A DNA stretch of 8,135 bases from Hyphomicrobiales bacterium (GCA_026996935.1 JALWJW010000126.1:1-8135); one strand, 5' to 3'. Shown: positions 1-6,795, counted from the stretch's first letter. The notes: a model not told the origin generated them from the sequence alone. Made by a program: numbers and translations.

Positions 1-894
1 TGCCGGTGTTGTCACCGCACCGCCGCCAAGCGGGTCAGTTTCATGCGTATCAAGCCCAAGGGCAAGAACCAAGGCACCAGGTGCATAGTCTGTAACAAGA
101 CTTAAGGCTTTTTCCAATCCTGTCAGCCATGTCATATCATCAGCTTTAACTGGCACTACAATGTTGTGATTAAACCCCTCGCCCTCTTTTATTCCAGCCT
201 GGGCGGCATAGCCCTGATAGAACGGATAAAATTCATTTGGATCTGCATGAATCGAAACGGTTTGCACATCGGCGCGGTGATAAAAAATTTGCTGGGTGCC
301 ATTGCCGTGGTGAACATCAATATCAAGAATTGACACCCTGTCATTGGTTTTTCGTAAATGGGCAGCGGCCAGCGCGGCATTGTTCAGGTAACAAAACCCG
401 CCTGCTCTTTCGTGTTGGGCGTGATGTCCCGGTGGACGGCATAAGGCATAGGCTGCTCGTTCCCCGCCCGCTACCGCACTTGCTGCTGTTAATGCCGTAT
501 CAGCCGAGGCTTTTATCACTTTCCAGCTATCACTGACGATGGGACATGAAAAATCAGAAAGGTGCCAACCGGCGCGGCCAATAATATGTGGTGAATAAGT
601 TATCGGGCCAGGTGCCGGGCGCACTGATGGCATCATCTCTTCATAAGAATCATCCAGTTTTGCCCACTCATCAAACCCATTCATAAGGAAATCGACATAA
701 CGGGCCGAATGTACGGTTTCATAATTATTCTCTGAGAATGATCGTGCAGCGTGAACACCAAGTTCAGCTTTGCGAACTCCTTGCAGCAATCGGCGCACGC
801 GTTCTGGCTGGTCTGGATAGTGGACCATCTTACCTTTTGAAAGGTAGCGCTTTGGTTTATGGCCTAATTGAACTGCACTAAAAATCGCTTTCAT
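1..894 (-). CDS. Acetylpolyamine amidohydrolase / histone deacetylase family protein, 3' end cut by window edge
   Basis: Zinc-dependent deacetylase of the arginase/HDAC fold, probably removing acetyl groups from acetylated polyamines or related small amides in the cytoplasm. The open frame gives 298 residues from the ATG at 894 to the window edge with no stop; bacterial acetylpolyamine amidohydrolases are about 340 residues, so some 40 are missing. Visible landmarks are PPGHHAQ (active-site His157 and His158), DIDVHHGNGT (zinc ligands Asp193 and His195) and LGLDTHETDP (third zinc ligand Asp282). The N-terminal third also resembles the AphA type (MKAIFS start, a YETVHSARYVDFL stretch and a long insert before residue 120), favouring this over generic HDAC-like proteins. 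The catalytic Tyr near the C-terminus lies outside the window. GAGG sits 7 bases before the ATG. The gene starts 21 bases after the lolD stop, so it is probably cotranscribed with proS-lolC-lolD. Substrate is inferred from family only. Confidence 0.9.
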   Translation of the reverse strand, partial: MKAIFSAVQLGHKPKRYLSKGKMVHYPDQPERVRRLLQGVRKAELGVHAARSFSENNYETVHSARYVDFLMNGFDEWAKLDDSYEEMMPSVRPAPGPITYSPHIIGRAGWHLSDFSCPIVSDSWKVIKASADTALTAASAVAGGERAAYALCRPPGHHAQHERAGGFCYLNNAALAAAHLRKTNDRVSILDIDVHHGNGTQQIFYHRADVQTVSIHADPNEFYPFYQGYAAQAGIKEGEGFNHNIVVPVKADDMTWLTGLEKALSLVTDYAPGALVLALGLDTHETDPLGGGAVTTPA

Positions 895-915
895 ACGCCC
901 GCCTCATATTACGAC

Positions 916-1611
916 TCATTTATGTCTTTTCAAAACCCCATCCTGCAAGGTTACGACACCATGCATTTTGTTTGCAAGCTCAAGATTGTGGGTGGCGATA
1001 AGTGCTGCTAATCCCTCATCTTGAATGAGGTGCAAAAACTCAGCATGTACGACTTCAGACGTTTTGGGATCAAGGTTGCCTGTTGGTTCATCGGCCAATA
1101 GCACAAGAGGCTTATTGGCCAAAGCCCGACAGATTGCAACGCGTTGTTGCTCCCCGCCCGACATTTCAGAAGGCAAATGATCTAAACGATGTGACAGGCC
1201 AAGTTTTTTCAATAATTTTTTGGCACGATCATCTGCATCGTTTTTTGAGGCACCAGCGATCAATTGAGGAATCACGACATTTTCCAGTGCTGAAAACTCA
1301 GGTAACAAATGATGAAACTGATAAATAAACCCAACCCCAAATCGACGAATTTTCGTTCGTGCGGCATCGTCCAGTTTGGTGCAATTTCGACCCGCAACAA
1401 AAACATCCCCAGCGGTTGGTTTTTCCAATAATCCTGCAATGTGTAAAAACGATGATTTGCCCGACCCTGATTGACCGACCAGACCAATAATCTGTCCCGC
1501 ATGAATCGAAAAATCCAAACCATTAAAGATTTTGAGAATGGTATCGCCCTGCTTATATTCTCTGGTAACTTTTTTAAGCTCCAGTACTGGCTCTTGAGAA
1601 ACATCAGTCAT
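916..1611 (-). CDS. lolD: LolD, ATP-binding subunit of the lipoprotein-releasing ABC transporter
   Basis: ATPase that powers release of outer-membrane-directed lipoproteins from the inner membrane to the carrier LolA; it works on the cytoplasmic face with the FtsX-type permease encoded just upstream. With the ATG at 1611 the protein has 231 residues, close to E. coli LolD (233). Seen in order: Walker A GQSGSGKSS at 46-54, Q-loop Gln98, the LolD-specific stretch GFIYQFHHLLPEF around 94-106, signature SGGEQQ at 151-156, Walker B LVLLADEP at 169-176 and the switch His208. The LolD-specific stretch separates it from MacB or FtsE relatives. The frame stays open to a TTG at 1626, but GAGG at 1621-1624 lies inside that extension and 9 bases before the ATG at 1611, which decides the start. 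The first 8 bases overlap the end of lolC, indicating translational coupling. Confidence 0.96.
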   Translation of the reverse strand: MTDVSQEPVLELKKVTREYKQGDTILKIFNGLDFSIHAGQIIGLVGQSGSGKSSFLHIAGLLEKPTAGDVFVAGRNCTKLDDAARTKIRRFGVGFIYQFHHLLPEFSALENVVIPQLIAGASKNDADDRAKKLLKKLGLSHRLDHLPSEMSGGEQQRVAICRALANKPLVLLADEPTGNLDPKTSEVVHAEFLHLIQDEGLAALIATHNLELANKMHGVVTLQDGVLKRHK

Positions 1612-2881
1612 AACGCAACGCCTCAACAGGATCCAGTTTTGCAGCTTTCCATGATGGATAGAGTGTGGCCAGAAATGAGAATGTAATGGTCATTAAGGCG
1701 ACAAGAGCAGTTTCAGTAATATCCAGTTCTGCGGGTAGTTGCGACAAATAATAAACCTCATCAGGAAACAGTTTTGAACCGGAAACAGCTTCCAGGCCGC
1801 GACGAATAGGTTCTATGTTTAAACACACGACAACACCAAGAATGACCCCAACTATGGTTCCTGAAACACCAATTGCTGCCCCGGTCATAAAAAACACCCG
1901 CTGAATTGCCCCTTTGCTTGCCCCCATGGTGCGCAAAATCGCAATGTCAGGACCTTTGCTTTTGACCAGCATAATCAGGCCAGATACAATATTGAGCGTT
2001 GCAATCAGAATAATCAGCGTTAAAATAATAAACATCACATTGCGCTCAACCACTAAGGCATTTCGCAATGAGGCGTTCGACTTTTTCCATGATACGAATT
2101 GAACACCTGGTCCAACGGCTTGTTTCATTTTCACAATATCAGCGCCAATATTATCGGGATCATTGACCTTAATCTCAATGGCTGTGGCGCCATCTTCTGA
2201 ATTAAAATACTCCTGAGCCTCACCAAAGGGCATGAAAATAACGCCTTTATCATATTGTGACATGCCCGTTTCGAAAATGGCAACGATAGGATAGGCCCGC
2301 AATCGTGGGGCGGAGCCAAAAATTGTTGCCGGACCTTCGGGCGATATCAAAGTGAGTTTGTCGCCAATGGTCACGCCATGCTGCCATGACATTTTGTAAC
2401 CAATGGCAATACCACCTGTTTTATCAAACCCATCCAAAGACCCGCGCAATTTGTCGTTTGCAACTGGTTTCAAGTTCTTAATATCAGCTTCGGCCAAACC
2501 ACGTACCAAGGCACCAGCATTCGAGCGATTTGATGAGACAAGCACCTGACCTTCAATGAATGGGACGGCGCGGGTAACGTAATCTTGCTTTTTAAGCTCA
2601 GCAACGCGGTATTTATAATCGGCAATGGGTTCACCTGAAGAAACTGGCAACACCATGGCATGACCGTTAAAGCCCAGGACCTGTTTTAACAGTTCTGCAC
2701 GAAAACCATTCATAACCGCCATTACAATAATGAGTGCGGCAACACCAAGCGCGATGCCGGTAAACGAAAACCCGGCAATCGCCGAAATAAATCCTTCTTT
2801 GCGGCGCGAACGCAAATAGCGCATGGCAATAGTTCGCTCAAACGCGGCAAAGGGCTTGGTATCCAGGTTATTATCACTCAT
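1604..2881 (-). CDS. lolC: LolC/LolE-type (LolF-like) permease of the lipoprotein-releasing system
   Basis: Inner-membrane permease that extracts mature lipoproteins and passes them to LolA; it pairs with LolD. It has 425 residues, near the family norm of about 400-415. Layout: a short cytoplasmic N-terminus with the MRYLRSRRKEG segment, membrane helix 1 at about 33-58, a large periplasmic domain at about 60-278, then three helices at about 281-306, 328-354 and 388-408. The FtsX-type coupling segment VKSKGPDIAILRTMGAS lies at 306-322 and the typical ending LDPVEALRYD closes the protein. The PEGPATIFGSAPRLR stretch (181-195) lies where E. coli LolC has its LolA-binding hook, by my reading only. 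One permease gene is present here; a single gene would imply a homodimer as described for LolF systems, if no second copy exists elsewhere. The ATG directly follows the proS TAA, with only a weak purine-rich SD inside the end of proS. Confidence 0.94.
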   Translation of the reverse strand: MSDNNLDTKPFAAFERTIAMRYLRSRRKEGFISAIAGFSFTGIALGVAALIIVMAVMNGFRAELLKQVLGFNGHAMVLPVSSGEPIADYKYRVAELKKQDYVTRAVPFIEGQVLVSSNRSNAGALVRGLAEADIKNLKPVANDKLRGSLDGFDKTGGIAIGYKMSWQHGVTIGDKLTLISPEGPATIFGSAPRLRAYPIVAIFETGMSQYDKGVIFMPFGEAQEYFNSEDGATAIEIKVNDPDNIGADIVKMKQAVGPGVQFVSWKKSNASLRNALVVERNVMFIILTLIILIATLNIVSGLIMLVKSKGPDIAILRTMGASKGAIQRVFFMTGAAIGVSGTIVGVILGVVVCLNIEPIRRGLEAVSGSKLFPDEVYYLSQLPAELDITETALVALMTITFSFLATLYPSWKAAKLDPVEALRYD

Positions 2882-4219
2882 TTAGCTGGCGTTCTTTTCT
2901 GCGATATAGGCAGCAACTTTATCAAAAGCCACATCTTCACGCTCGCCGGTTTTTCGGTTTTTGATTTCAGCTTGTCCATTCTTAACCCCACGTGGGCCAA
3001 TGATAACTTGCCAGGGCAACCCAATCAGATCCATGCGGGAAAACTTAGCCCCTGCACGATCATCCTTGTCATCATAAAGAACATCAAAGCCGCTGTCTTG
3101 CAGGCCTTTATACATTTCTTGGCAAGCAGCATCGGTTGCTTCATCACCGGTTTTTAAGTTGAGCAAACCAATATCAAACGGGGCCACTTCTTTTGGCCAG
3201 ATGATCCCGTTTTCATCATGACTGGATTCGATGATCCCGCCAAGAAGACGTGAAACGCCAACACCATATGAGCCAGAATGAACCGCAACTTGTTTGCCGT
3301 CCGGGTCCTGGACGACAGCGCCCAAAGGTTCTGAGTATTTTGTGCCGAACAAGAAAATATGGCCCACTTCAATGCCGCGGCCAGATAGGCGTTTGCCCTC
3401 TTCTACCGATGATTTGAAATCATCTTCATTGTGCATTTCTTCCGTGGCTGCATATTTTGCGGTGAAGTCTTTAACAACGTCGGCCACATCACCTTTATTG
3501 TCATAATCAATTTCAAAATTGGTCCAATCCATATCGTAAAGGTCTTTGTCAAAAAACACTTCACTTTCGCCTGTGTCGGCCAAGATGAGAAACTCATGGG
3601 AGTTTTCACCCCCAATTGGCCCTGTGTCGGCGCGCATTGGAATGGCTTTAAGGCCCATGCGTGCATAAGTGCGTAAATATGCGACAAACATTTTATTGTA
3701 TGAATGCTGGGCATCTTCCTGATTCAGATCGAAAGAATAAGCATCCTTCATTAAAAATTCACGGCCGCGCATAATACCAAAACGCGGGCGTACTTCATCA
3801 CGGAATTTCCACTGGATATGATAAAGATTGATCGGCAGATCTTTATAAGACTGGGTTCCAGCCTTAAAAATATCGGTAATCATTTCTTCATTGGTTGGGC
3901 CATATAGCATTTCACGGTCGTGACGATCGGTAATGCGCAGCATTTCTTTGCCGTAATCGTCATAACGTCCAGACTTGCGCCAAATATCAGCCGATTGAAT
4001 AGTTGGCATCAAAAGTTCTACAGCGCCTGTGCGGTTTTGTTCTTCGCGAACAATGTTTTCAATCTTGCGAAGCACACGCAGGCCTAATGGCAACCACGAA
4101 TAAATGCCAGCGCTTTCTTGGCGGATCATCCCCGCGCGGAGCATGAAACGATGAGAAATAATTTCAGCTTCTTTGGGATCGTCTTTCAAGGTTGGCAGGA
4201 AATATTTACTCAATCGCAT
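2882..4219 (-). CDS. proS: Prolyl-tRNA synthetase, short alphaproteobacterial form without the editing insertion
   Basis: Class II aminoacyl-tRNA synthetase that charges tRNA-Pro with proline in the cytoplasm. From the ATG at 4219 it has 445 residues. Seen: N-terminal MRLSKYFLPT, TNEE at 109-112, motif 2 region FRDEVRPRFGIMRGREF at 139-155 followed by MKDAYSF, motif 3 GSYGVGVSR at 316-324, and a C-terminal anticodon-binding domain from about 345 with RAGAKFSRMDLIGLPWQ at 388-404. Typical bacterial ProRS proteins are about 570 residues with a large editing (INS) domain after motif 2; here only about 100 residues separate ENSHEF (205-210) from the 300s, so that domain is absent. The frame extends to a TTG at 4252, but AAAAGG at 4229-4234, 9 bases before the ATG at 4219, and the standard family N-terminus decide for 4219. 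First gene of the proS-lolC-lolD block, downstream of a candidate promoter. Confidence 0.96.
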   Translation of the reverse strand: MRLSKYFLPTLKDDPKEAEIISHRFMLRAGMIRQESAGIYSWLPLGLRVLRKIENIVREEQNRTGAVELLMPTIQSADIWRKSGRYDDYGKEMLRITDRHDREMLYGPTNEEMITDIFKAGTQSYKDLPINLYHIQWKFRDEVRPRFGIMRGREFLMKDAYSFDLNQEDAQHSYNKMFVAYLRTYARMGLKAIPMRADTGPIGGENSHEFLILADTGESEVFFDKDLYDMDWTNFEIDYDNKGDVADVVKDFTAKYAATEEMHNEDDFKSSVEEGKRLSGRGIEVGHIFLFGTKYSEPLGAVVQDPDGKQVAVHSGSYGVGVSRLLGGIIESSHDENGIIWPKEVAPFDIGLLNLKTGDEATDAACQEMYKGLQDSGFDVLYDDKDDRAGAKFSRMDLIGLPWQVIIGPRGVKNGQAEIKNRKTGEREDVAFDKVAAYIAEKNAS

Positions 4220-4228
4220 TGTATCAGG

Positions 4229-4234
4229 CCTTTT
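4229..4234 (-). promoter_or_regulatory. Ribosome-binding site deciding the proS start
   Basis: AAAAGG on the minus strand, 9 bases before the ATG at 4219. It lies inside the possible upstream extension to the TTG at 4252 and supports the shorter 445-residue ProS. Confidence 0.6.
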
Positions 4235-4296
4235 CGAATCTGTTTTACGCAAGTCTTAGGCGATTTTCGTCACCTTACAAGGAATAGTTAGGTTTA

Positions 4297-4326
4297 ATTT
4301 GATGCATTCATGGCTAAATGTGTCAA
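4297..4326 (-). promoter_or_regulatory. Candidate sigma-70 promoter of the proS-lolC-lolD operon
   Basis: On the minus strand a perfect TTGACA (4321-4326) is followed after 18 bases by TCAAAT (4297-4302), which matches 4 of 6 positions of the -10 consensus. Transcription would begin near 4290 and give a proS leader of about 70 bases. It lies downstream of the terminator after mce, so it would make proS-lolC-lolD an independent unit. Read from sequence only; the -10 is imperfect. Confidence 0.5.
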
Positions 4327-4365
4327 AAAAGTGTCGACTCTTACCCAGAATGTGGTAGTGTGTGG

Positions 4366-4545
4366 TTGTATTTGACTGGACTAAAAGTCAAAAACGCTGA
4401 AAACAGCAACGTAGTCCAGGTCTAGGGAGCCTTCATAAGAAGGAAACTTGTTTCTAAGGAATACACAGTGCTTAACTCGTTGATATAAGCCTGTTAAAAC
4501 TGGAAAACACAATAAAAGCAAGGCTTTGAGCCTTGCTTTTTTGTT
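4366..4545 (+). ncRNA. Candidate structured non-coding RNA of unknown family
   Basis: This gene-free stretch is unusually rich in short inverted repeats when read on the plus strand. An outer 6-bp pairing joins TGTATT (4367-4372) to AATACA (4460-4465). Inside it, CTGGACTA (4376-4383) pairs perfectly with TAGTCCAG (4412-4419) and encloses a GCTG-AAAA-CAGC hairpin (4396-4407). A CCTTC-ATAA-GAAGG hairpin follows (4430-4443). A 9-bp helix with a small internal loop follows directly (CAGT 4466-4469 and TTAAC 4472-4476 with GTTAA 4493-4497 and ACTG 4499-4502). A strong hairpin with a T-run ends the unit. I do not recognise it as 6S, tmRNA, SRP RNA or RNase P RNA. No convincing plus-strand promoter was found, and minus-strand transcription cannot be excluded. 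Confidence 0.35.
4514..4545. terminator. Bidirectional Rho-independent terminator
   Basis: AAAAGCAAGGC (4514-4524) and GCCTTGCTTTT (4530-4540) form a perfect 11-bp stem around a 5-base loop. On the plus strand the Ts of the stem run on into TTGTT. On the minus strand the stem is followed by ATTGTGTTTT. For the minus strand it would end the lepB-rnc-era-recO-mce transcript about 85-115 bases after the mce stop. For the plus strand it would end the candidate RNA to its left. Confidence 0.8.
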
Positions 4546-4567
4546 CTTACAACTGATTTCAAAATGA

Positions 4568-4587
4568 CACCTTTAAAGGTGCTTTTT
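4568..4587. terminator. Weak second hairpin with T-run, or palindromic site
   Basis: CACCTTTAAAGGTG (4568-4581) is a perfect 14-base palindrome that can fold as a 5-bp stem with a 4-base loop. On the plus strand it is followed by C and five Ts; on the minus strand by TCATTTTG. It may back up the stronger terminator next to it. A protein-binding palindrome is the alternative. Confidence 0.35.
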
Positions 4588-4628
4588 AATTTAATCAAAT
4601 GAGATACTCGCAGACAAAGCGCATAGAC

Positions 4629-5033
4629 CTAAACCTGTTCCAATTCAACAAGTGTGCCGCAAAAATCTTTTGGATGCAGAAACAAAACCGGCTTGCCATG
4701 AGCGCCAATTTTGGGTTCTCCATCTCCCAGTACTCTCGCCCCTTCAGCCTTTAATTTATCGCGTGCGGCAATAATGTCTTCAACTTCATAACAAATATGA
4801 TGCATACCGCCACTAGGGTTCTTTTGAAGAAATTTAGCGATTGGGGAGTTTTCATCAATTGGTTCCAGCAGTTCTATTTTTGTATTGGCCAGCTCAACAA
4901 ACACCACATTCACCCCGTGATCTGGCTCTGCTTGCGGTTTTGAAACTTTAGCCCCTAACGTATTTTCATACACTGCCACCCCTGCCTTCAAATCAGGAAC
5001 TGCAATTGCCACATGGTTTAAACGACCAAGCAT
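4629..5033 (-). CDS. mce: Methylmalonyl-CoA epimerase
   Basis: Interconverts (2R)- and (2S)-methylmalonyl-CoA, linking propionyl-CoA carboxylation to methylmalonyl-CoA mutase and so to succinyl-CoA. It has 134 residues, the usual size for this VOC-superfamily enzyme. Two VOC repeats are visible: NHVAIAVPDL at 6-15 and GGMHHICYEVEDI at 75-87. Likely metal ligands by family comparison are His7, Glu54 (where the Propionibacterium enzyme uses Gln), His79 and Glu130. The stretches IGAHGKPVLFLHPKD and GTLVELEQV are close to the mitochondrial enzyme. Asp38 stands where relatives usually have a Glu in an EHGV motif. GGAG lies 8 bases before the ATG at 5033. The gene follows recO after 78 bases and precedes the terminator. 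No mutase or carboxylase genes are in the window. Confidence 0.95.
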   Translation of the reverse strand: MLGRLNHVAIAVPDLKAGVAVYENTLGAKVSKPQAEPDHGVNVVFVELANTKIELLEPIDENSPIAKFLQKNPSGGMHHICYEVEDIIAARDKLKAEGARVLGDGEPKIGAHGKPVLFLHPKDFCGTLVELEQV

Positions 5034-5062
5034 ATTTTAAACTCCAAATTAAATAATATTGG

Positions 5063-5091
5063 TTTGTATCGCGCCCATGGTATAAAATCAA
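5063..5091 (-). promoter_or_regulatory. Possible weak promoter for mce
   Basis: In the 78-base recO-mce gap the minus strand carries TTGATT (5086-5091), a 17-base spacer and TACAAA (5063-5068), each matching 4 of 6 consensus positions. It could give mce its own expression in addition to read-through from recO. Such matches arise easily by chance in AT-rich gaps. Confidence 0.2.
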
Positions 5092-5111
5092 TGCAGCCAA
5101 AGGGATAAGAG

Positions 5112-5840
5112 TCACGTCCCTAAGGCTTTCTGTTTTATTGCATTGATAATACGGGTGCGGCTATCGGGCAGTTCAATTCCCCGCGGTCCAGCCAGATTTC
5201 GATTAAGAAAATGCCCTGTTAGTTCAAAGCCAGCTAAAACATCACAGTGCTCTATCTTTGACTTACCCAATAAAAAGGCCGGTAAATGAAGTAATTTATG
5301 TTTGTAAGGCTCGCCAGCGCGGGCACAAACAGCACGTCCGGTTTTAGGTGATACATAAATCAAATCACGTGTTGATCCTGTTGCTGCACATTGTGAAAGA
5401 TCCAGGCCAAAGCCCAGACTATCAAGTAAGCCAGCTTCCCAGCGGACCAATAGCGCAGGCCAGATATCTTCATTATTAAAGTTTTCAAGAACCAATAAAG
5501 CTGCCTCATAAACTTGTGGTTGTGGGTCTCTATCGGGAAGCAAAGCACACAATGCAGTTAAAGTGGTTAAACCTGCCAACCTAAAACCATCATCCATTGC
5601 CAATGCAGCGCCAAGGGAAACAGGTTCCAGGGTGAAGTTACCCAATTGCTCTTCTAATCTGGCCCGCCAAGTGGCGTGAACAATATTTCCCTGTTGTAAA
5701 ACCGGACGCAAACGCTTTGAACGACCGCCACGCACTAAACCGGCATGTCGACCATGATTGCGGGTGAGAACCTCAACGACAGCGCTGGTTTCCCCATGCT
5801 TTCGCGCCCCCAAAATTATTGCGTCTTCATGCCAATCCAT
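5112..5840 (-). CDS. recO: DNA repair protein RecO
   Basis: Recombination mediator that helps RecR load RecA on SSB-coated single-stranded DNA in the RecF pathway. It has 242 residues, the same length as E. coli RecO. The N-terminal OB-fold region is clear: MDWHEDAIILGARKHGETSAVVEVLTRNHG is split here as MDWHEDAIILGARKHGE (1-17) and VVEVLTRNHGR (21-31), followed by HAGLVRGGRSKRLRPVLQQG (32-51). The rest is the helical RecO C-terminal domain with WPALLVRWEAGLLDSLGFG (127-145). Of the four cysteines that bind zinc in many RecO proteins only two stand in place (Cys151 and Cys172), so a zinc site is unlikely; alphaproteobacterial RecO proteins often lack it. A GAGG lies about 10 bases before the ATG at 5840. 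The gene starts 21 bases after the era stop, in the common rnc-era-recO cluster. Confidence 0.94.
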   Translation of the reverse strand: MDWHEDAIILGARKHGETSAVVEVLTRNHGRHAGLVRGGRSKRLRPVLQQGNIVHATWRARLEEQLGNFTLEPVSLGAALAMDDGFRLAGLTTLTALCALLPDRDPQPQVYEAALLVLENFNNEDIWPALLVRWEAGLLDSLGFGLDLSQCAATGSTRDLIYVSPKTGRAVCARAGEPYKHKLLHLPAFLLGKSKIEHCDVLAGFELTGHFLNRNLAGPRGIELPDSRTRIINAIKQKALGT

Positions 5841-5861
5841 GTGGTTTTGGCCTCGCTGGAG

Positions 5862-6791
5862 TTACTTTTTCTTCCTTTTTGACTTCTTAGGATCAAGGCC
5901 CATCATGCGCAACCTTTCGGGGTCCTGCTGCCAGTTTTTACGTACCTTAACAAACAAAAACAAATGTACTTTGTGGCCTAATATTTCGGCCAATTCCTCG
6001 CGTGCCTTTGAGCCGATTTCCCTGATTGTAGCCCCTTTATGGCCCAATAAAATGCGACGTTGGCTTTCGCGTTCAACATAAATTATTTGATCGGTGCGCA
6101 CAGATCCATCTTTTTTGACTTGCCAGGTCTCTGTTTCAACTGTGGAAGCATATGGCAGTTCATCATGAAGCTTTAAATATAATTGCTCGCGGGTAATTTC
6201 TGCGGCAAGTAATTTGGTTGGCAAGTCGGCTAGCTGATCTTCAGGGTATAGCCAAGGACCGTATGGCATTGCTTGGGCCAGAAATGAGCGAATATCAGCA
6301 ACACCAGAACCGGTTAAGGCAGAAATCATAAAAGTATCGGTAAAAGCAAATCGCTCGTTCATTTTATTGGTTAGCGCCAAAAGTCTGTCGCGTTTGAGCA
6401 AGTCAACTTTATTGAGGATAAGAATGGCATTTTGCTGGTTTTTCTCCAGACCGCTGATGATGTTCTCAACACTTTCATTCAACCCTCGGGTCGCATCAAT
6501 AATCAACGCCACTACATCAGCATCTTCTGCCCCTGCCCATGCGGCATCTACCATGGCTTCATCAAGTTCGCGCTTGGGTTTAAAAATGCCTGGTGTATCA
6601 ACAAATACAACTTGAGAATTATCTTCCACTACAATGGCACGAATAGCGGCGCGTGTGGTTTGTACTTTGTGAGTAACAATGGCGATTTTTGATCCGACCA
6701 GTGCATTTAACAAGGTTGATTTTCCCGCATTCGGTGCCCCGATTATAGCGGTAAAACCGCATTTTGTTTTTTGGTCAGGATGATCGTTCAT
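5862..6791 (-). CDS. era: GTPase Era
   Basis: Essential GTPase that binds 16S rRNA near its 3' end and assists 30S subunit maturation. From the ATG at 6791 it has 309 residues (E. coli Era has 301). GTPase motifs in order: G1 GAPNAGKS at 18-25, G2 within VQTTR at 43-47, G3 DTPG at 65-68, G4 NKVD at 127-130 and G5 SAL at 157-159. A C-terminal KH domain carries GHKG at 250-253 and continues through IREIGSKAREELAEILG to KVHLFLFVKV. The protein ends in a lysine-rich tail (KKSKRKKK). The frame stays open to a TTG at 6869 inside rnc, but that 26-residue extension has no family counterpart, while the ATG at 6791 lies only 4 bases after the rnc TAA. The SD there is weak (GAG about 12 bases upstream), suggesting coupling to rnc translation. 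Confidence 0.97.
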   Translation of the reverse strand: MNDHPDQKTKCGFTAIIGAPNAGKSTLLNALVGSKIAIVTHKVQTTRAAIRAIVVEDNSQVVFVDTPGIFKPKRELDEAMVDAAWAGAEDADVVALIIDATRGLNESVENIISGLEKNQQNAILILNKVDLLKRDRLLALTNKMNERFAFTDTFMISALTGSGVADIRSFLAQAMPYGPWLYPEDQLADLPTKLLAAEITREQLYLKLHDELPYASTVETETWQVKKDGSVRTDQIIYVERESQRRILLGHKGATIREIGSKAREELAEILGHKVHLFLFVKVRKNWQQDPERLRMMGLDPKKSKRKKK

Positions 6792-6795
6792 GTGG

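Noticed and set aside
237..536. Plus-strand open frame of 99 codons.
   Set aside because: Fully opposite the deacetylase gene, rich in Arg, His and Leu runs with no family resemblance; an antisense shadow.
1612..1626. Five-residue extension of LolD (MRRCV).
   Set aside because: It starts at TTG and contains the GAGG that serves the ATG at 1611.
3403..3714. Minus-strand open frame of 103 codons in another frame.
   Set aside because: Lies inside proS out of frame; proS has continuous family motifs across this region.
4270..4279. CCTTACAAGG palindrome in the proS leader.
   Set aside because: Only a 4-bp stem with a 2-base loop; too weak to call a regulatory hairpin.
4310..4375. Plus-strand ORF of 21 codons (MAKCVKK... 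ending GCI) just before the candidate RNA, a possible leader peptide.
   Set aside because: No Shine-Dalgarno sequence before the ATG, it crosses the minus-strand proS promoter, and nothing supports translation.
4420..4446. Resemblance to the SRP RNA domain IV (CAGGTC followed by GGGAGCC).
   Set aside because: The conserved GGAAGG tetraloop region and flanking helix cannot be formed; the local hairpin is CCTTC-ATAA-GAAGG instead.
5758..6081. Plus-strand open frame of 107 codons.
   Set aside because: Antisense to the recO-era junction, with no RBS or recognisable domain.
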